A stretch of 64,000 bases of DNA from Niveibacterium terrae (GCF_048213115.1 NZ_CP172404.1:3162001-3226000); one strand, 5' to 3'. Shown: positions 17,299-26,524, counted from the stretch's first letter. Numbers and translations: made by a program. Notes: generated by a model not told the origin, from the letters alone.

Positions 17299-18078
17299 AT
17301 GGATTTCGCCTACCCCCTCGCAGGTTTCGCCGTTGGCGCGATCGTCGGTCTGACCGGCGTCGGCGGAGGCTCGCTGATGACACCGCTGCTGGTGCTGCTG
17401 TTCGGCATCCACCCTTCGGTCGCGGTCGGCACCGACCTGCTCTATGCGTCGGTGACCAAGGCCGGCGGCACTGCCGCGCACACTTTGCGCGGCAGCGTGG
17501 ACTGGAAGATCAGCGGCGCGCTGGCCACCGGTAGCCTGCCTGCCGCAGCGCTGAGCCTGCTGGCCATCCACCGTTTCTTCCCGGGCGGAATCGGCGCTGC
17601 GGCAACGCTGATCTCGGTCGCGCTGGGCATCGCGCTGCTCCTGACCGCACTGGCTCTGGTCTTTCGCCAGCGCCTCCAGCGCTTTTCGCTCGCGCATTCG
17701 GCCTCTGCGCGCGATCCGCGTCAGACCTGGCTGCTGACCGTGCTGACCGGCGCCGTGCTGGGCGTGCTGGTTTCGATCTCATCGGTCGGCGCGGGCGCGC
17801 TGGGTGTCACGGTCCTGTTCTTCCTCTACCCGCGCCTGCCGACCGCCAAGATCGTCGGCTCGGACATCGCCCATGCGGTGCCGCTGACGCTGGTGGCCGG
17901 CCTGGGGCACTGGTGGCTGGGCAGCATCGACTGGCGCCTACTGGGCAGTCTGCTGATCGGATCGCTGCCCGGGATCTGGCTGGGAAGCCAGCTCTCCGCC
18001 AAGCTTCCGGAAAAATTCCTGCGCTCCGCTCTGGCCCTGATGCTTGTTCTGGTCGGGGCCAGGCTGATCACACACTGA
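17299..18078 (+). CDS. TSUP (TauE/SafE) family membrane transporter, probable sulfur anion carrier
   Basis: A 259-residue inner-membrane protein with about eight helices. The two-fold TSUP repeat motifs are visible: GAIVGLTGVGGGSLMTPLL near the start and VLVSISSVGAGALGVTVLFF in the second half, plus VGTDLLYASVTKAGG and VGSDIAHAVPLTL. TSUP proteins move sulfite, sulfoacetate, sulfate or related anions. As first gene before cysI-cysN, with no cysTWA ABC genes here, sulfate uptake or sulfite export are both reasonable; the direction cannot be decided. Confidence 0.82.
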   Translation: MDFAYPLAGFAVGAIVGLTGVGGGSLMTPLLVLLFGIHPSVAVGTDLLYASVTKAGGTAAHTLRGSVDWKISGALATGSLPAAALSLLAIHRFFPGGIGAAATLISVALGIALLLTALALVFRQRLQRFSLAHSASARDPRQTWLLTVLTGAVLGVLVSISSVGAGALGVTVLFFLYPRLPTAKIVGSDIAHAVPLTLVAGLGHWWLGSIDWRLLGSLLIGSLPGIWLGSQLSAKLPEKFLRSALALMLVLVGARLITH

Positions 18079-18105
18079 ACTTCAGATTCGATAGAAAGAC
18101 AGGCG

Positions 18106-19785
18106 ATGTACCGCTACGACCAATACGACCAGCGCATCGTTGACGAACGCGTCGCGCAATACCGGGATCAGACCCGCCGCTATCTGGCCGGCGAGCTCAG
18201 CGAGGACGAGTTCCGTCCGCTGCGCCTGCAGAACGGACTCTACATCCAGCGCCACGCTCCGATGCTGCGCATCGCGAACCCCTACGGCCTGCTCGCGAGC
18301 CACCAGCTGAGGAAGCTCGCCGATATCGCGCGCCGCTACGATCGCGGCTATGCGCACTTCTCGACGCGCCAGAACATCCAGTTCAACTGGCCCAGTCTGG
18401 AGGTCGTTCCGGACATCCTCGCCGAACTCGCGACCGTTCAACTGCACGCGATCCAGACCTCGGGCAACTGCATCCGCAACATCACGACCGATCAGTTTGC
18501 CGGCGTCGCGCCGGACGAAATCGTCGATCCCCGCCCATTGGCCGAGATCCTCCGTCAATGGAGCAGCTTCCACCCCGAGTTCGCCGCTCTGCCGCGCAAG
18601 TTCAAGTTCGCACTGAACGGGGCCGAGCACGACCGCGCGGTCGTCCGCGTCCATGACATCGGACTCGAATTCCTGCGCAACACGGCGGGCGAACTCGGCG
18701 TCAAGGTCTGGGTCGGCGGCGGCTTGGGGCGCACGCCGGTCATCGGCACGCTGGTTCGCGACTGGCTCCCCTGGAAGCACCTGATCACCTACTGTGAATC
18801 CATTCTGCGCGTCTATAACCGCTACGGACGCCGCGACAATTCCTACAAGGCGAGGATAAAGATCCTCGTCAAGTCGCTCGGCATCGAAGAGTTCCGCCGC
18901 CAGGTCGACGAGGAATGGGCTTTCTGGAAGGACGGCCCGAGCACGCTGAGCCAGACCGAGCTCGACCGCGTCGCCCGCCACTTCGCGCCGCCCGCCTACG
19001 AAACGCTCGCCGACGAGGACGCGGGCTTCACGGCCGCGCTGACCGCGGACAAGGCCTTCACAGCCTGGGTCAAGCGCTGCGTCCACGCTCACCAGCGCCC
19101 AGGTTACCGCGCCGTCACGCTGTCGCTGAAGAAGACCGGCGTCGCCCCCGGCGACATCACGGCCGAACAGATGGAGACGGTCGCGGATCTGGCCGACCGC
19201 TACAGCTTCGGCGAGCTGCGCGCCTCGCACGAACAGAACCTGATCCTCGCCGACGTCAAACTCGCCGATCTGCCCGCGCTGTGGCGGACCGCCCGCGACG
19301 CGGGCCTCGCGACGCCGAACATCGGCTTGCTGACCGACATCATCTGCTGCCCCGGTGGCGATTTCTGCTCGCTCGCCAACGCGAAGAGCATTCCGATCGC
19401 CGAAGCGATCCAGAAGCGCTTCGACGAGCTCGACTACCTGTTTGAGCTCGGCGAGATCGAACTGAACATCTCCGGCTGCATGAACAGCTGCGGCCACCAC
19501 CATGTGGCCCACATCGGCATCCTCGGCGTCGACAAGGAAGGGGAGGAGTGGTACCAGGTCTCGCTGGGCGGCTCACAGGGCAACGCGACCGCACTGGCCT
19601 CGGTGGTTGGCCGGGCCTTCCCGGCCGCGCAGATCCCCGATGTGATCGGGAAGATCATCGATGTCTTCGTCGAACACCGCGAAGGCGACGAACGCTTCAT
19701 TGACGTCGTCCGCCGCATCGGCCTGGATCCCTTCAAGGCCCGCCTCTACGGCAGCACCGCGAACAAGGAGCTTGAGAATGTCTGA
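18106..19785 (+). CDS. cysI: Assimilatory sulfite reductase hemoprotein
   Basis: Reduces sulfite to sulfide with six electrons using siroheme coupled to a [4Fe-4S] cluster. The 559-residue protein has the two ferredoxin-like half-domains (GYAHFSTRQNIQFNWP, TSGNCIRNITTDQFAG) and the cofactor cysteines in IICCPGGDFCSLANA and LNISGCMNSCGHHH near residues 415-465. No CysJ flavoprotein gene is present, so electrons probably come from ferredoxin or a separate reductase. The 3' end overlaps the DUF934 gene by eight bases. Confidence 0.94.
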   Translation: MYRYDQYDQRIVDERVAQYRDQTRRYLAGELSEDEFRPLRLQNGLYIQRHAPMLRIANPYGLLASHQLRKLADIARRYDRGYAHFSTRQNIQFNWPSLEVVPDILAELATVQLHAIQTSGNCIRNITTDQFAGVAPDEIVDPRPLAEILRQWSSFHPEFAALPRKFKFALNGAEHDRAVVRVHDIGLEFLRNTAGELGVKVWVGGGLGRTPVIGTLVRDWLPWKHLITYCESILRVYNRYGRRDNSYKARIKILVKSLGIEEFRRQVDEEWAFWKDGPSTLSQTELDRVARHFAPPAYETLADEDAGFTAALTADKAFTAWVKRCVHAHQRPGYRAVTLSLKKTGVAPGDITAEQMETVADLADRYSFGELRASHEQNLILADVKLADLPALWRTARDAGLATPNIGLLTDIICCPGGDFCSLANAKSIPIAEAIQKRFDELDYLFELGEIELNISGCMNSCGHHHVAHIGILGVDKEGEEWYQVSLGGSQGNATALASVVGRAFPAAQIPDVIGKIIDVFVEHREGDERFIDVVRRIGLDPFKARLYGSTANKELENV

Positions 19786-20377
19786 GCTGATCAAGAATGG
19801 CGCCATCGGCGACGACGAATGGATCCTGGTCCGCTATCCGACGATCCCCGAGGATGTCGAGAAGCAAGCCGGCAAACCCGTGCAGTTCAAGCTGACCGGC
19901 GCCGAGGCTGCCTCCGCCGAGCGGATCGCCTCGGTCGAAATTCCGGCGGGCCCGGTCATCGTGCCTCTGGCCGTATGGCTTGCGCGGCGCGCCGAGCTCG
20001 CCCCCCGCCTCGCCGTCGGCAAGCTGGGCGTCTGGCTCGCGAGTTTCGAGCTCGTCGAGGATCTAGTCGCTTCGCTCGACGATATCAACGCGCTGCCGGT
20101 GATCGCGCTGGATTTCCCGAAGTTCATCGACGGTCGCGGCTTCTCCAGCGCGGCGCTGCTGCGCACCCGCTACGCCTACCGCAACGAGTTGCGCGCGATC
20201 GGCGACGTGCTGCGCGATCAGCTCTACTTCATGCAGCGCTGCGGCTTCGATGCCTGGACCCTGCGTGCCGACCGCTCGGCAAGCGACGCGCTGGCGAGCT
20301 TCAAGGACTTTTCCGACCCCTACCAGGGCGCCGCCGACGACCCTCAACCGCTGTGGCGCCGCCACGCGCGAAGCTGA
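19778..20377 (+). CDS. DUF934 protein of the sulfate assimilation cluster
   Basis: A 199-residue soluble protein starting MSELIKNGAIGDDEWILVRY, with the family segments VGKLGVWLASFE, ALDFPKFIDGRGFSSAALLR and LYFMQRCGFDAW. It matches the DUF934 family (oxidoreductase-associated, role unproven) that sits beside cysI in many proteobacteria. Its ATG lies inside the end of cysI and cysH follows after seven bases. A role assisting sulfite reduction is plausible from position only. Confidence 0.85.
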   Translation: MSELIKNGAIGDDEWILVRYPTIPEDVEKQAGKPVQFKLTGAEAASAERIASVEIPAGPVIVPLAVWLARRAELAPRLAVGKLGVWLASFELVEDLVASLDDINALPVIALDFPKFIDGRGFSSAALLRTRYAYRNELRAIGDVLRDQLYFMQRCGFDAWTLRADRSASDALASFKDFSDPYQGAADDPQPLWRRHARS

Positions 20378-20384
20378 GAAGATC

Positions 20385-21155
20385 ATGAGTGAAACCATTT
20401 CGATTTTGAAACCGCGCGCGAAGAACCCGGCCACGTCGCCGGTATTGAGCGAAGAACTCGTCACGACGGTCGCGATCCGCCGCACCCGGACCCTCGAGCT
20501 GCTCCATGCGGCGATCGCCGAGTTCGGCGAGGATGGCGCCGTCGCTTTCGCGAACAGCCTGGGCGCCGAGGATATGGTCTTGACCGATCTGATCCTCGGC
20601 GAGGCGCTGCCGATCGAGATCTTCTCGCTCGACACCGGCAGGCTCCCCCCCGAGACCTATACGCTGATCGGCGAAGTCGAAAAGCGCTACCAGACTCGTC
20701 TGAAGATCTACTTCCCCGAGGCTCCGGCGGTCGAGGCCTTCGTGCGTGAGCAAGGCATCAATGCCTTCTACGACTCGGTCGAGCTGCGTCGCGCCTGCTG
20801 CGGCATCCGCAAGGTCCAGCCACTGCGCCGGGCGCTGGCCGGCAAGCGCGCCTGGATCACCGGCCTGCGCGCGGCGCAGAGCGCGACCCGCACCGAACTC
20901 GCGCCGCGCGAATTCGACTCCGGCAACGGCCTCGAAAAATTCAATCCGCTCTTCGACTGGAGCGAGGAAGAGATCTGGGCCTATATCCGGATCCACGACC
21001 TGCCCTATAACGCGCTGCACGATGCGTTCTACCCGAGCATTGGCTGCGCCCCCTGCACCCGGGCGATCGCGCTCGGCGAGGACGTCCGCGCCGGTCGCTG
21101 GTGGTGGGAAAATCCCGAAACCAAAGAGTGCGGCCTGCACGTGAAGAAGCCCTGA
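20385..21155 (+). CDS. cysH: Adenylyl-sulfate (APS) reductase, assimilatory
   Basis: Reduces activated sulfate to sulfite using thioredoxin. The 256-residue protein has SLGAEDMVLTDLIL, the SLDTGRLPPETY motif, and the Cys pairs RRACCGIRKVQPL and GCAPCTRA that bind a [4Fe-4S] cluster. These pairs mark the APS-using type and are absent from PAPS reductases. The C-terminus KECGLHVKK has the reactive cysteine. The absence of an APS-kinase domain in CysN is consistent with direct APS reduction. An earlier in-frame start at 20250 is rejected because it overlaps DUF934. Confidence 0.94.
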   Translation: MSETISILKPRAKNPATSPVLSEELVTTVAIRRTRTLELLHAAIAEFGEDGAVAFANSLGAEDMVLTDLILGEALPIEIFSLDTGRLPPETYTLIGEVEKRYQTRLKIYFPEAPAVEAFVREQGINAFYDSVELRRACCGIRKVQPLRRALAGKRAWITGLRAAQSATRTELAPREFDSGNGLEKFNPLFDWSEEEIWAYIRIHDLPYNALHDAFYPSIGCAPCTRAIALGEDVRAGRWWWENPETKECGLHVKKP

Positions 21156-21188
21156 GCGCCCTCCAGGCATTTCGCTGAAAGCATCGAC

Positions 21189-22112
21189 ATGAATTCCCTG
21201 CCCCAGAATCCCCTGCCCCCCCTTTCCCACCTCGACTGGCTCGAAGCCGAAGCGATCCACATCATGCGCGAGGTCGCCGGCCAGTGCGAACGCCCGGTGC
21301 TGCTGTTCTCGGGCGGCAAGGACTCGGTCTGTCTGCTGCGGATCGCCGAGAAGGCATTTCGCCCGGGGCGGTTCCCGTTTCCGCTGATGCATATCGACAC
21401 CGGTCACAACTACCCGGAAGTGATCGCGTTCCGCGATGCGCGGGTCGCCGAGCTGGGCGAGCGGCTGATCGTCCGTTCGCTCGAGGACTCGATCGCGCGC
21501 GGCTCGGTCGTGCTCAAGTCGCCGACCGAATCGCGCAACAAGCACCAGTCGGTGACTCTGCTCGAAGCGATCGCCGAGTTCGAGTTCGACTGCTGCATAG
21601 GCGGGGCCCGCCGCGACGAAGAGAAAGCCCGCGCCAAGGAAAGGGTCATGAGCTTTCGCGACGAATTCGGCCAGTGGGATCCGAAGAACCAGAGACCCGA
21701 GCTGTGGAACCTCTATAACGCCCGGGCCTTCAAGGGCGAGAACATCCGCGCCTTCCCGATCAGCAACTGGACCGAGATGGACGTCTGGCAATACATCGCC
21801 CGCGAGAAGCTCGCGCTGCCGAGCATCTACTTCGCGCACAAACGCCCGATCGTGCGCCGCGGCGCGCTGCTCCAGCCGGTGACCGAACAGACTCCGGCCC
21901 GCGAAGGAGACTTCGTCGAAGAGCTGTCGGTGCGCTTCCGTACGGTCGGCGACATCAGCTGCACGGCACCGGTCGAGTCGACGGCCGCGACGCTGGACGC
22001 GATCGTCCGCGAGACCGCGACGACGACGATCACCGAGCGCGGCGCGACCCGGCTCGACGATCAAACCTCCGAAGCCTCGATGGAGCAGCGCAAGAAGGAA
22101 GGCTATTTCTGA
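21189..22112 (+). CDS. cysD: Sulfate adenylyltransferase subunit 2
   Basis: With CysN, makes APS from sulfate and ATP. The 307-residue protein has the PP-loop LLFSGGKDSVCLLR near residue 40, PLMHIDTGHNYPEVI, and FDCCIGGARRDEEKARAKER. The C-terminal segment RFRTVGDISCTAPVES is typical. Its TGA overlaps the cysN ATG by one base. Confidence 0.97.
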   Translation: MNSLPQNPLPPLSHLDWLEAEAIHIMREVAGQCERPVLLFSGGKDSVCLLRIAEKAFRPGRFPFPLMHIDTGHNYPEVIAFRDARVAELGERLIVRSLEDSIARGSVVLKSPTESRNKHQSVTLLEAIAEFEFDCCIGGARRDEEKARAKERVMSFRDEFGQWDPKNQRPELWNLYNARAFKGENIRAFPISNWTEMDVWQYIAREKLALPSIYFAHKRPIVRRGALLQPVTEQTPAREGDFVEELSVRFRTVGDISCTAPVESTAATLDAIVRETATTTITERGATRLDDQTSEASMEQRKKEGYF

Positions 22113-23428
22113 TGAGCTCCCCGACAGAACGAACGGACCGGAACCCCGCGATGGAACATACCCCGAACCAAGACAACGGCCTGCTGCGCTTTCTGACCTG
22201 CGGCAGCGTCGACGACGGCAAGAGCACGCTGATCGGCCGCCTGCTCTACGACACGAAAGCCATCCTCGCCGATGCGCTGAGCGCGATCGAGAAGACTTCG
22301 AAGAAGCGCGGCCTCTCCGCGGTCGACCTGTCGCTGCTGACCGACGGCCTGCAGGCCGAACGCGAACAGGGCATCACGATCGACGTCGCCTATCGCTACT
22401 TCTCGACCGGCACGCGCAAGTACATCATCGCCGACGCGCCAGGGCACGAGCAGTACACGCGCAATATGGTCACCGCCGCTTCGACGGCCCAGCTCGCGAT
22501 CATCATGATCGACGCGCGCCGCGGCATGCTGACCCAGACCCGGCGCCACAGCACCCTCGCCCATCTGCTCGGAATTCCTCACCTCGTCGTCGCGATCAAC
22601 AAGATGGATCTGGTCGGCTACGAACAGCAGACTTTCGCGAAGATCCGCGCAGATTATGTAGAGTTCGCCGCCAATCTCGGAATTTCGACCGATTCGCTGC
22701 AGTTCATCCCGGTCTCGGCCCTGGTCGGCGACAACATCGTCGACCGAAGCGAAACGATGGACTGGTACGAGGGGCCGACCCTGCTCGAAGTGCTCGAGGC
22801 CGCTCCGGTCGCGCACGATGCGAGCCGGGAGGCTTTCCGCTTCCCCGTCCAGTACGTCTGCCGCCCGCAGGCCTCGGACGACCCGGAGCTGCACGACTAC
22901 CGCGGCTTCATGGGAAGAATCGAGTCCGGCGCGATCCGTGCCGGCGATGCGGTCACCGTGCTCCCCTCGGGACGCGAGTCGCGCATCAAGGCCGTCCATC
23001 TGGGCGGAGAGGCGATCGCCTCCGGTCAGGCGGAGCAGTCGGTCACGCTGCTGCTCGAAGATGAAGTCGACATCTCGCGTGGCGACATGATCGTCAAAAC
23101 CGGCCAGTCCCCCGAAGAGAAGAAAACACTCAACGCAATGCTGTGCTGGCTTGCCGAGGCTCCGCTCTCGCCGGCTCGCAGCTATCTGATCCGCCACACG
23201 TCCCGCACCGTCAAGGCCAAGCTCGCCGGTATCGCCTACAAGCTGGATGCGAATACCCAGCAGCAGCTCGCGGCGACCGAACTCGCGATGAACGACATCG
23301 CCGAAGTCTCTTTCCGCCTTGCGCAGCCGATCTTCGCCGATCCCTACGCGCTCAACCGCGCGACAGGCGCTTTCATCGTCATCGACGAGAGCAGCAACAA
23401 CACCGTCGGTGCCGGCATGATCCTCTAA
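22112..23428 (+). CDS. cysN: Sulfate adenylyltransferase subunit 1 (GTPase)
   Basis: GTP hydrolysis by CysN drives APS formation by CysD. The 438-residue protein is an EF-Tu-like GTPase with GSVDDGKSTLIGRLLYD (P-loop), EREQGITIDVAYRYF (switch), DAPGHEQYTRNM and NKMDLVGY, then two beta-barrel domains. It ends without a CysC kinase domain, so no PAPS is made by this protein. It may start at the overlapping ATG used here or at MEHTPNQD, 13 codons on. Confidence 0.96.
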   Translation: MSSPTERTDRNPAMEHTPNQDNGLLRFLTCGSVDDGKSTLIGRLLYDTKAILADALSAIEKTSKKRGLSAVDLSLLTDGLQAEREQGITIDVAYRYFSTGTRKYIIADAPGHEQYTRNMVTAASTAQLAIIMIDARRGMLTQTRRHSTLAHLLGIPHLVVAINKMDLVGYEQQTFAKIRADYVEFAANLGISTDSLQFIPVSALVGDNIVDRSETMDWYEGPTLLEVLEAAPVAHDASREAFRFPVQYVCRPQASDDPELHDYRGFMGRIESGAIRAGDAVTVLPSGRESRIKAVHLGGEAIASGQAEQSVTLLLEDEVDISRGDMIVKTGQSPEEKKTLNAMLCWLAEAPLSPARSYLIRHTSRTVKAKLAGIAYKLDANTQQQLAATELAMNDIAEVSFRLAQPIFADPYALNRATGAFIVIDESSNNTVGAGMIL

Positions 23429-23450
23429 GCCCCACGGCAGGGAAAGGCGC

Positions 23451-23711
23451 TTACTTGAGGATCCGGGCCTCCTCGGCCCGGATCGTCGTCTCGCTGTCTC
23501 CCTGACCGAGCTTGATCTCGACCTGCCCCCGGGCATGGACCTGCTTTCCGTCTGGGGATGTCTTCACGCTCTCGGCGCTGATCCGCGAAACTTCCTTATC
23601 CGTCACGACCGCCGCGACAACTCGGCCCTCGTGGAGGATCTGCACCGAGGCGGCGTTCGCGGCGGTGGCAGCGGACAGAATGGCGACGATCAGGATGGGA
23701 CGGATATTCAT
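23451..23711 (-). CDS. Small exported protein, OstA-like
   Basis: An 86-residue protein with a clear signal peptide (MNIRPILIVAILSAATAANA) preceded by GGGAG. The mature part, including RISAESVKTSPDGKQVHARG and QVEIKLGQGDSETTIRAEEA, resembles one or two strands of the LptA/LptC beta-jellyroll repeat in which a G-x-V-E-I segment is followed by a T-I-x-A-E-E-A segment. This is a visual similarity only. It converges on cysN and is divergent from the glutathione transferase. Confidence 0.6.
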   Translation of the reverse strand: MNIRPILIVAILSAATAANAASVQILHEGRVVAAVVTDKEVSRISAESVKTSPDGKQVHARGQVEIKLGQGDSETTIRAEEARILK

Positions 23712-23883
23712 GGTGTCTCCCTGCAGAGATGAGCCCTTCGGAAAGGCTCGGTGGCGGACCAGGGTAAATTTAGCCCCAAATCCACAGCCAAGCTGAAAAC
23801 GAGTGTCAGAAAAGCTTTCAAGCCCGGAAGCCCGCCGCGGCAGCGTAAGATTGCCCGCTCGTCCCCAACGACAGGAGAAGCAC

Positions 23884-24495
23884 ATGAAGCTGTACTACGC
23901 CCCCGGCGCCTGCTCACTGGCCTCGCACATCGCCCTGGCCGAATCCGGTCTCGCGTTCTCGGTCGAGAAAGTGAACTTGCGCGAAACACCGCACCGCACC
24001 GAGTCCGGCGCGGACTTCGCCGCGATCAACCCGAAAGGCTATGTGCCCGCTCTCGTCCTCGACGACGGTGAGCTGCTCACTGAAGGGGCGGCGATCCTGC
24101 AGTACGTCGCCGACCAGGCTCCGGAGCGCGGCCTCGCTCCGGCCAATGGCACGCTGGCGCGCTACCGCCTCCAGGAGTGGCTCAACTTCATCGCAACCGA
24201 GATCCACAAGAGCTTCGGCCCGATGTGGAATCCGCAAAGCAGCCAGGAAGTGAAGGACGCGACTTGGGCGAAGCTGTCCGCCCGCTTCGACTGGATCGTC
24301 GGCGAGCTCGGCGAACAGGACTACCTGCTCGGCGCTTTCAGCGTCGCCGATGCCTATCTTTTCACCTGCCTGAACTGGACGAGCTTCCTGAAGATCCCGC
24401 TCACGCCCTGGCCTGCGCTCGTCGCTTATCAGACCCGGATCGCCGCCCGGGCGGCCGTGCATCAGGTCTTGAAGGACGAAGGCCTGCTCGGCTGA
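23884..24495 (+). CDS. Beta-class glutathione S-transferase
   Basis: A 203-residue cytosolic enzyme. The N-terminal thioredoxin fold starts MKLYYAPGACSLASHIALAE with the Cys10 typical of beta-class enzymes. NPKGYVPALVLDDGELLTEG is the glutathione-binding cis-Pro region. The C-terminal helical domain has FSVADAYLFTCLNW, the N-capping box. AGGAGAAG stands three bases before the ATG. The substrate is unknown. Confidence 0.92.
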   Translation: MKLYYAPGACSLASHIALAESGLAFSVEKVNLRETPHRTESGADFAAINPKGYVPALVLDDGELLTEGAAILQYVADQAPERGLAPANGTLARYRLQEWLNFIATEIHKSFGPMWNPQSSQEVKDATWAKLSARFDWIVGELGEQDYLLGAFSVADAYLFTCLNWTSFLKIPLTPWPALVAYQTRIAARAAVHQVLKDEGLLG

Positions 24496-24512
24496 TCCCG
24501 GCCGCCGGAAAG

Positions 24513-24543
24513 CAAAAAAGCCTCGCGATGCGAGGCTTTTTTC
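24513..24543. terminator. Bidirectional terminator, gst / erpA
   Basis: GCCTCGC and GCGAGGC pair around GAT, with six A before and six T after, so it can terminate the convergent transferase and erpA transcripts. Confidence 0.85.
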
Positions 24544-24580
24544 GGGGGCTTGCGCGCGATACGCGCAGGCGCGTCCGGAC

Positions 24581-24931
24581 TCAGACCGAGAACGACGATC
24601 CGCAACCGCAGGTGCTGGTCGCGTTCGGATTCTTGATCACGAATTGAGCCCCTTCGAGGCCTTCCGAGTAATCGATCTCGGCGCCGACCAGATACTGGTA
24701 GCTCATCGGATCGATCAGCAGCGTCACGCCGCCTTTGACGACCAGCGTGTCGTCGTCGTTGGCGATCTCATCGAAGGTGAAACCGTACTGGAAGCCCGAG
24801 CACCCGCCACCGCTGACGAACACGCGGAGCTTCAGATCCGGGTTTCCCTCTTCGGCGATCAGCTCGCGCACCTTATTTACCGCGCTGTCCGAGAAGAAAA
24901 GCACTTCCGGAGTTTCGGCTACTGCATCCAT
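24581..24931 (-). CDS. erpA: Iron-sulfur cluster insertion protein
   Basis: A-type carrier that delivers [4Fe-4S] clusters to target enzymes. The 116-residue protein contains LRVFVSGGGCSGFQYGF and ends NATSTCGCGSSFSV, giving the three conserved cysteines. LTLLIDPMSYQYLVGAEIDY-type sequence precedes the C-terminal motif. AGGAG is correctly spaced from the ATG at 24931; an earlier in-frame ATG at 24988 is not supported. Confidence 0.95.
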   Translation of the reverse strand: MDAVAETPEVLFFSDSAVNKVRELIAEEGNPDLKLRVFVSGGGCSGFQYGFTFDEIANDDDTLVVKGGVTLLIDPMSYQYLVGAEIDYSEGLEGAQFVIKNPNATSTCGCGSSFSV

Positions 24932-25025
24932 CACTCGCTCCTGATTCGTGAGACGCGGATTATGGAACCCAATGTCCCGACCGGTCAAACGACATTGACC
25001 TCAATCAATAAAGTAAAGTTCCCGC

Positions 25026-26054
25026 TCAGGGGAGAACCGGAACCTGCATCAGTCCAGTCGTCTCGGCGAGGCCAAACATCAGGTTCATGTTCTGAACCGC
25101 CTGGCCGGCCGCGCCCTTGACGAGGTTGTCCTCGACGACCAGCACGACGACGGTGTCACCGCCCTGAGGCCGGTGCACGGCGATCCGGCAGGTGTTGGAT
25201 GCGCGCACCGAGCGGGTGTCGGGCGTGCTGCCGGCCGGCATCACGTCGACGAAGGACTCGCCCGCAAAACGCTTCTCGTACAGGGCCTGGACATCGACCT
25301 CACGGGTCAGACGGGCATAGAGCGTCGCATGGATGCCGCGGATGGCCGGAGTCAGGTGAGGCACGAAGGTCAGGCCGACTTGCTGCCCGGCCGCGGCGGC
25401 GAGGCCCTGGCGGATTTCGGGAAGATGGCGGTGGCCACCGACTCCGTAGGCTTTGAAGTTGTCGCTCGCCTCGGAGAACAGGCTGCCCACTGCGGCCTTG
25501 CGGCCGGCGCCGGAAACTCCGGACGCCGCGTCGGCGATCAGCGAGCCCAGGTCGACGACCCCGGCTTCGACCAGCGGCAAGAAGCCCAGCTGGACGGCCG
25601 TCGCATAGCAGCCCGGATTCGCGACGATGCGCGCCTTGGCGATCTCGGCGCGGCGCATCTCGGGCAGACCATAGACGGCCTCGTCGAGCAGCGCCTTCTC
25701 GGTGTGGGGAATCTTGTACCACTTCTCGAACTCGGCGACGTCCTTGATCCGGAAGTCGGCCGCCAGATCGATGACCTTGACGCCGTGCGCGAGCAGATCG
25801 GGAGACTGAGCCATCGCGACGCCGTGCGGAGTCGCGAAGAACACGACGTCGCAGGCGTTCAGGTCGGCCTGTTGCGGATCGACGAAGCGGAGCGGAACGC
25901 GCCCGCGCAGACTGGGAAACATGTCGGCCACCGCAGTGCCGGCATCGCCGCGCGAGGTGATGACTTTCAGCTCCACCTCAGGGTGTTGAACCAGAAGCCT
26001 GAGAAGTTCGACCCCGGTGTACCCGGTGCCACCAACGATGCCTACCTTGATCAT
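25026..26054 (-). CDS. argC: N-acetyl-gamma-glutamyl-phosphate reductase
   Basis: Third step of arginine synthesis, NADPH-dependent reduction of N-acetylglutamyl phosphate to the semialdehyde. The 342-residue protein has the Rossmann GIVGGTGYTGVELLRLL, the catalytic Cys in VANPGCYATAVQLG near residue 148, and GVGGHRHLPEI with the active-site His. GGGAG precedes the ATG. It is the first gene upstream of erpA. Confidence 0.97.
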   Translation of the reverse strand: MIKVGIVGGTGYTGVELLRLLVQHPEVELKVITSRGDAGTAVADMFPSLRGRVPLRFVDPQQADLNACDVVFFATPHGVAMAQSPDLLAHGVKVIDLAADFRIKDVAEFEKWYKIPHTEKALLDEAVYGLPEMRRAEIAKARIVANPGCYATAVQLGFLPLVEAGVVDLGSLIADAASGVSGAGRKAAVGSLFSEASDNFKAYGVGGHRHLPEIRQGLAAAAGQQVGLTFVPHLTPAIRGIHATLYARLTREVDVQALYEKRFAGESFVDVMPAGSTPDTRSVRASNTCRIAVHRPQGGDTVVVLVVEDNLVKGAAGQAVQNMNLMFGLAETTGLMQVPVLP

Positions 26055-26100
26055 GCTCGTACTCCCGAAAACATAAACACTCCGTTCGGCCGACGATGTA

Positions 26101-26127
26101 AAAACGCCCCGACTCGCGGGGCGTTTT
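26101..26127 (-). terminator. Terminator of the rpsP-rimM-trmD-rplS operon
   Basis: On the minus strand CGCCCCGC and GCGGGGCG flank a short loop and are followed by TTTT. It stands 20 bases after the rplS stop. Confidence 0.85.
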
Positions 26128-26146
26128 CGACCGAAACAGCCCGCTC

Positions 26147-26524
26147 TTACTCGGCTGCCTTGGAGGCCTTGGTGGTCAGCTTTTCCTTGATACGAGCCGA
26201 CTTGCCCGAACGTTCGCGCAGATAGTACAGCTTGGCGCGACGCACATCACCACGGCGCTTCACTTCGATCGCGGCGACCAGCGGGGAGTAGGTCTGGAAG
26301 GTACGTTCGACGCCTTCGCCCGAAGAGATTTTGCGGACGATGAACGCGGAGTTCAGACCGCGGTTGCGCTTCGCGATCACGACGCCTTCGTAAGCCTGCA
26401 GACGCTCACGGGTGCCTTCCTTGACCTTGACCTGGACGACGACGGTGTCGCCGGGGGCGAAATCAGGGATGGTCTTGCCCAGGCGGGCGATTTCTTCCTG
26501 CTCGAGTTGCTGGATCAGATTCAT
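26147..26524 (-). CDS. rplS: 50S ribosomal protein L19
   Basis: Ribosomal protein at the 30S-50S interface, 125 residues. It reads MNLIQQLEQEEIARLGKTIP, FAPGDTVVVQVKVKEG, RLQAYEGVVIAKRNRGLNSA and SPLVAAIEVKRRGDVRRAKL, all diagnostic of L19. AGGAG is eight bases before the ATG at 26524. Last gene of its operon. Confidence 0.97.
   Translation of the reverse strand: MNLIQQLEQEEIARLGKTIPDFAPGDTVVVQVKVKEGTRERLQAYEGVVIAKRNRGLNSAFIVRKISSGEGVERTFQTYSPLVAAIEVKRRGDVRRAKLYYLRERSGKSARIKEKLTTKASKAAE

Noticed and set aside
20301..22064. A 587-codon minus-strand frame opposite cysH and cysD
   Set aside because: Mirror of two certain genes; low-complexity composition.
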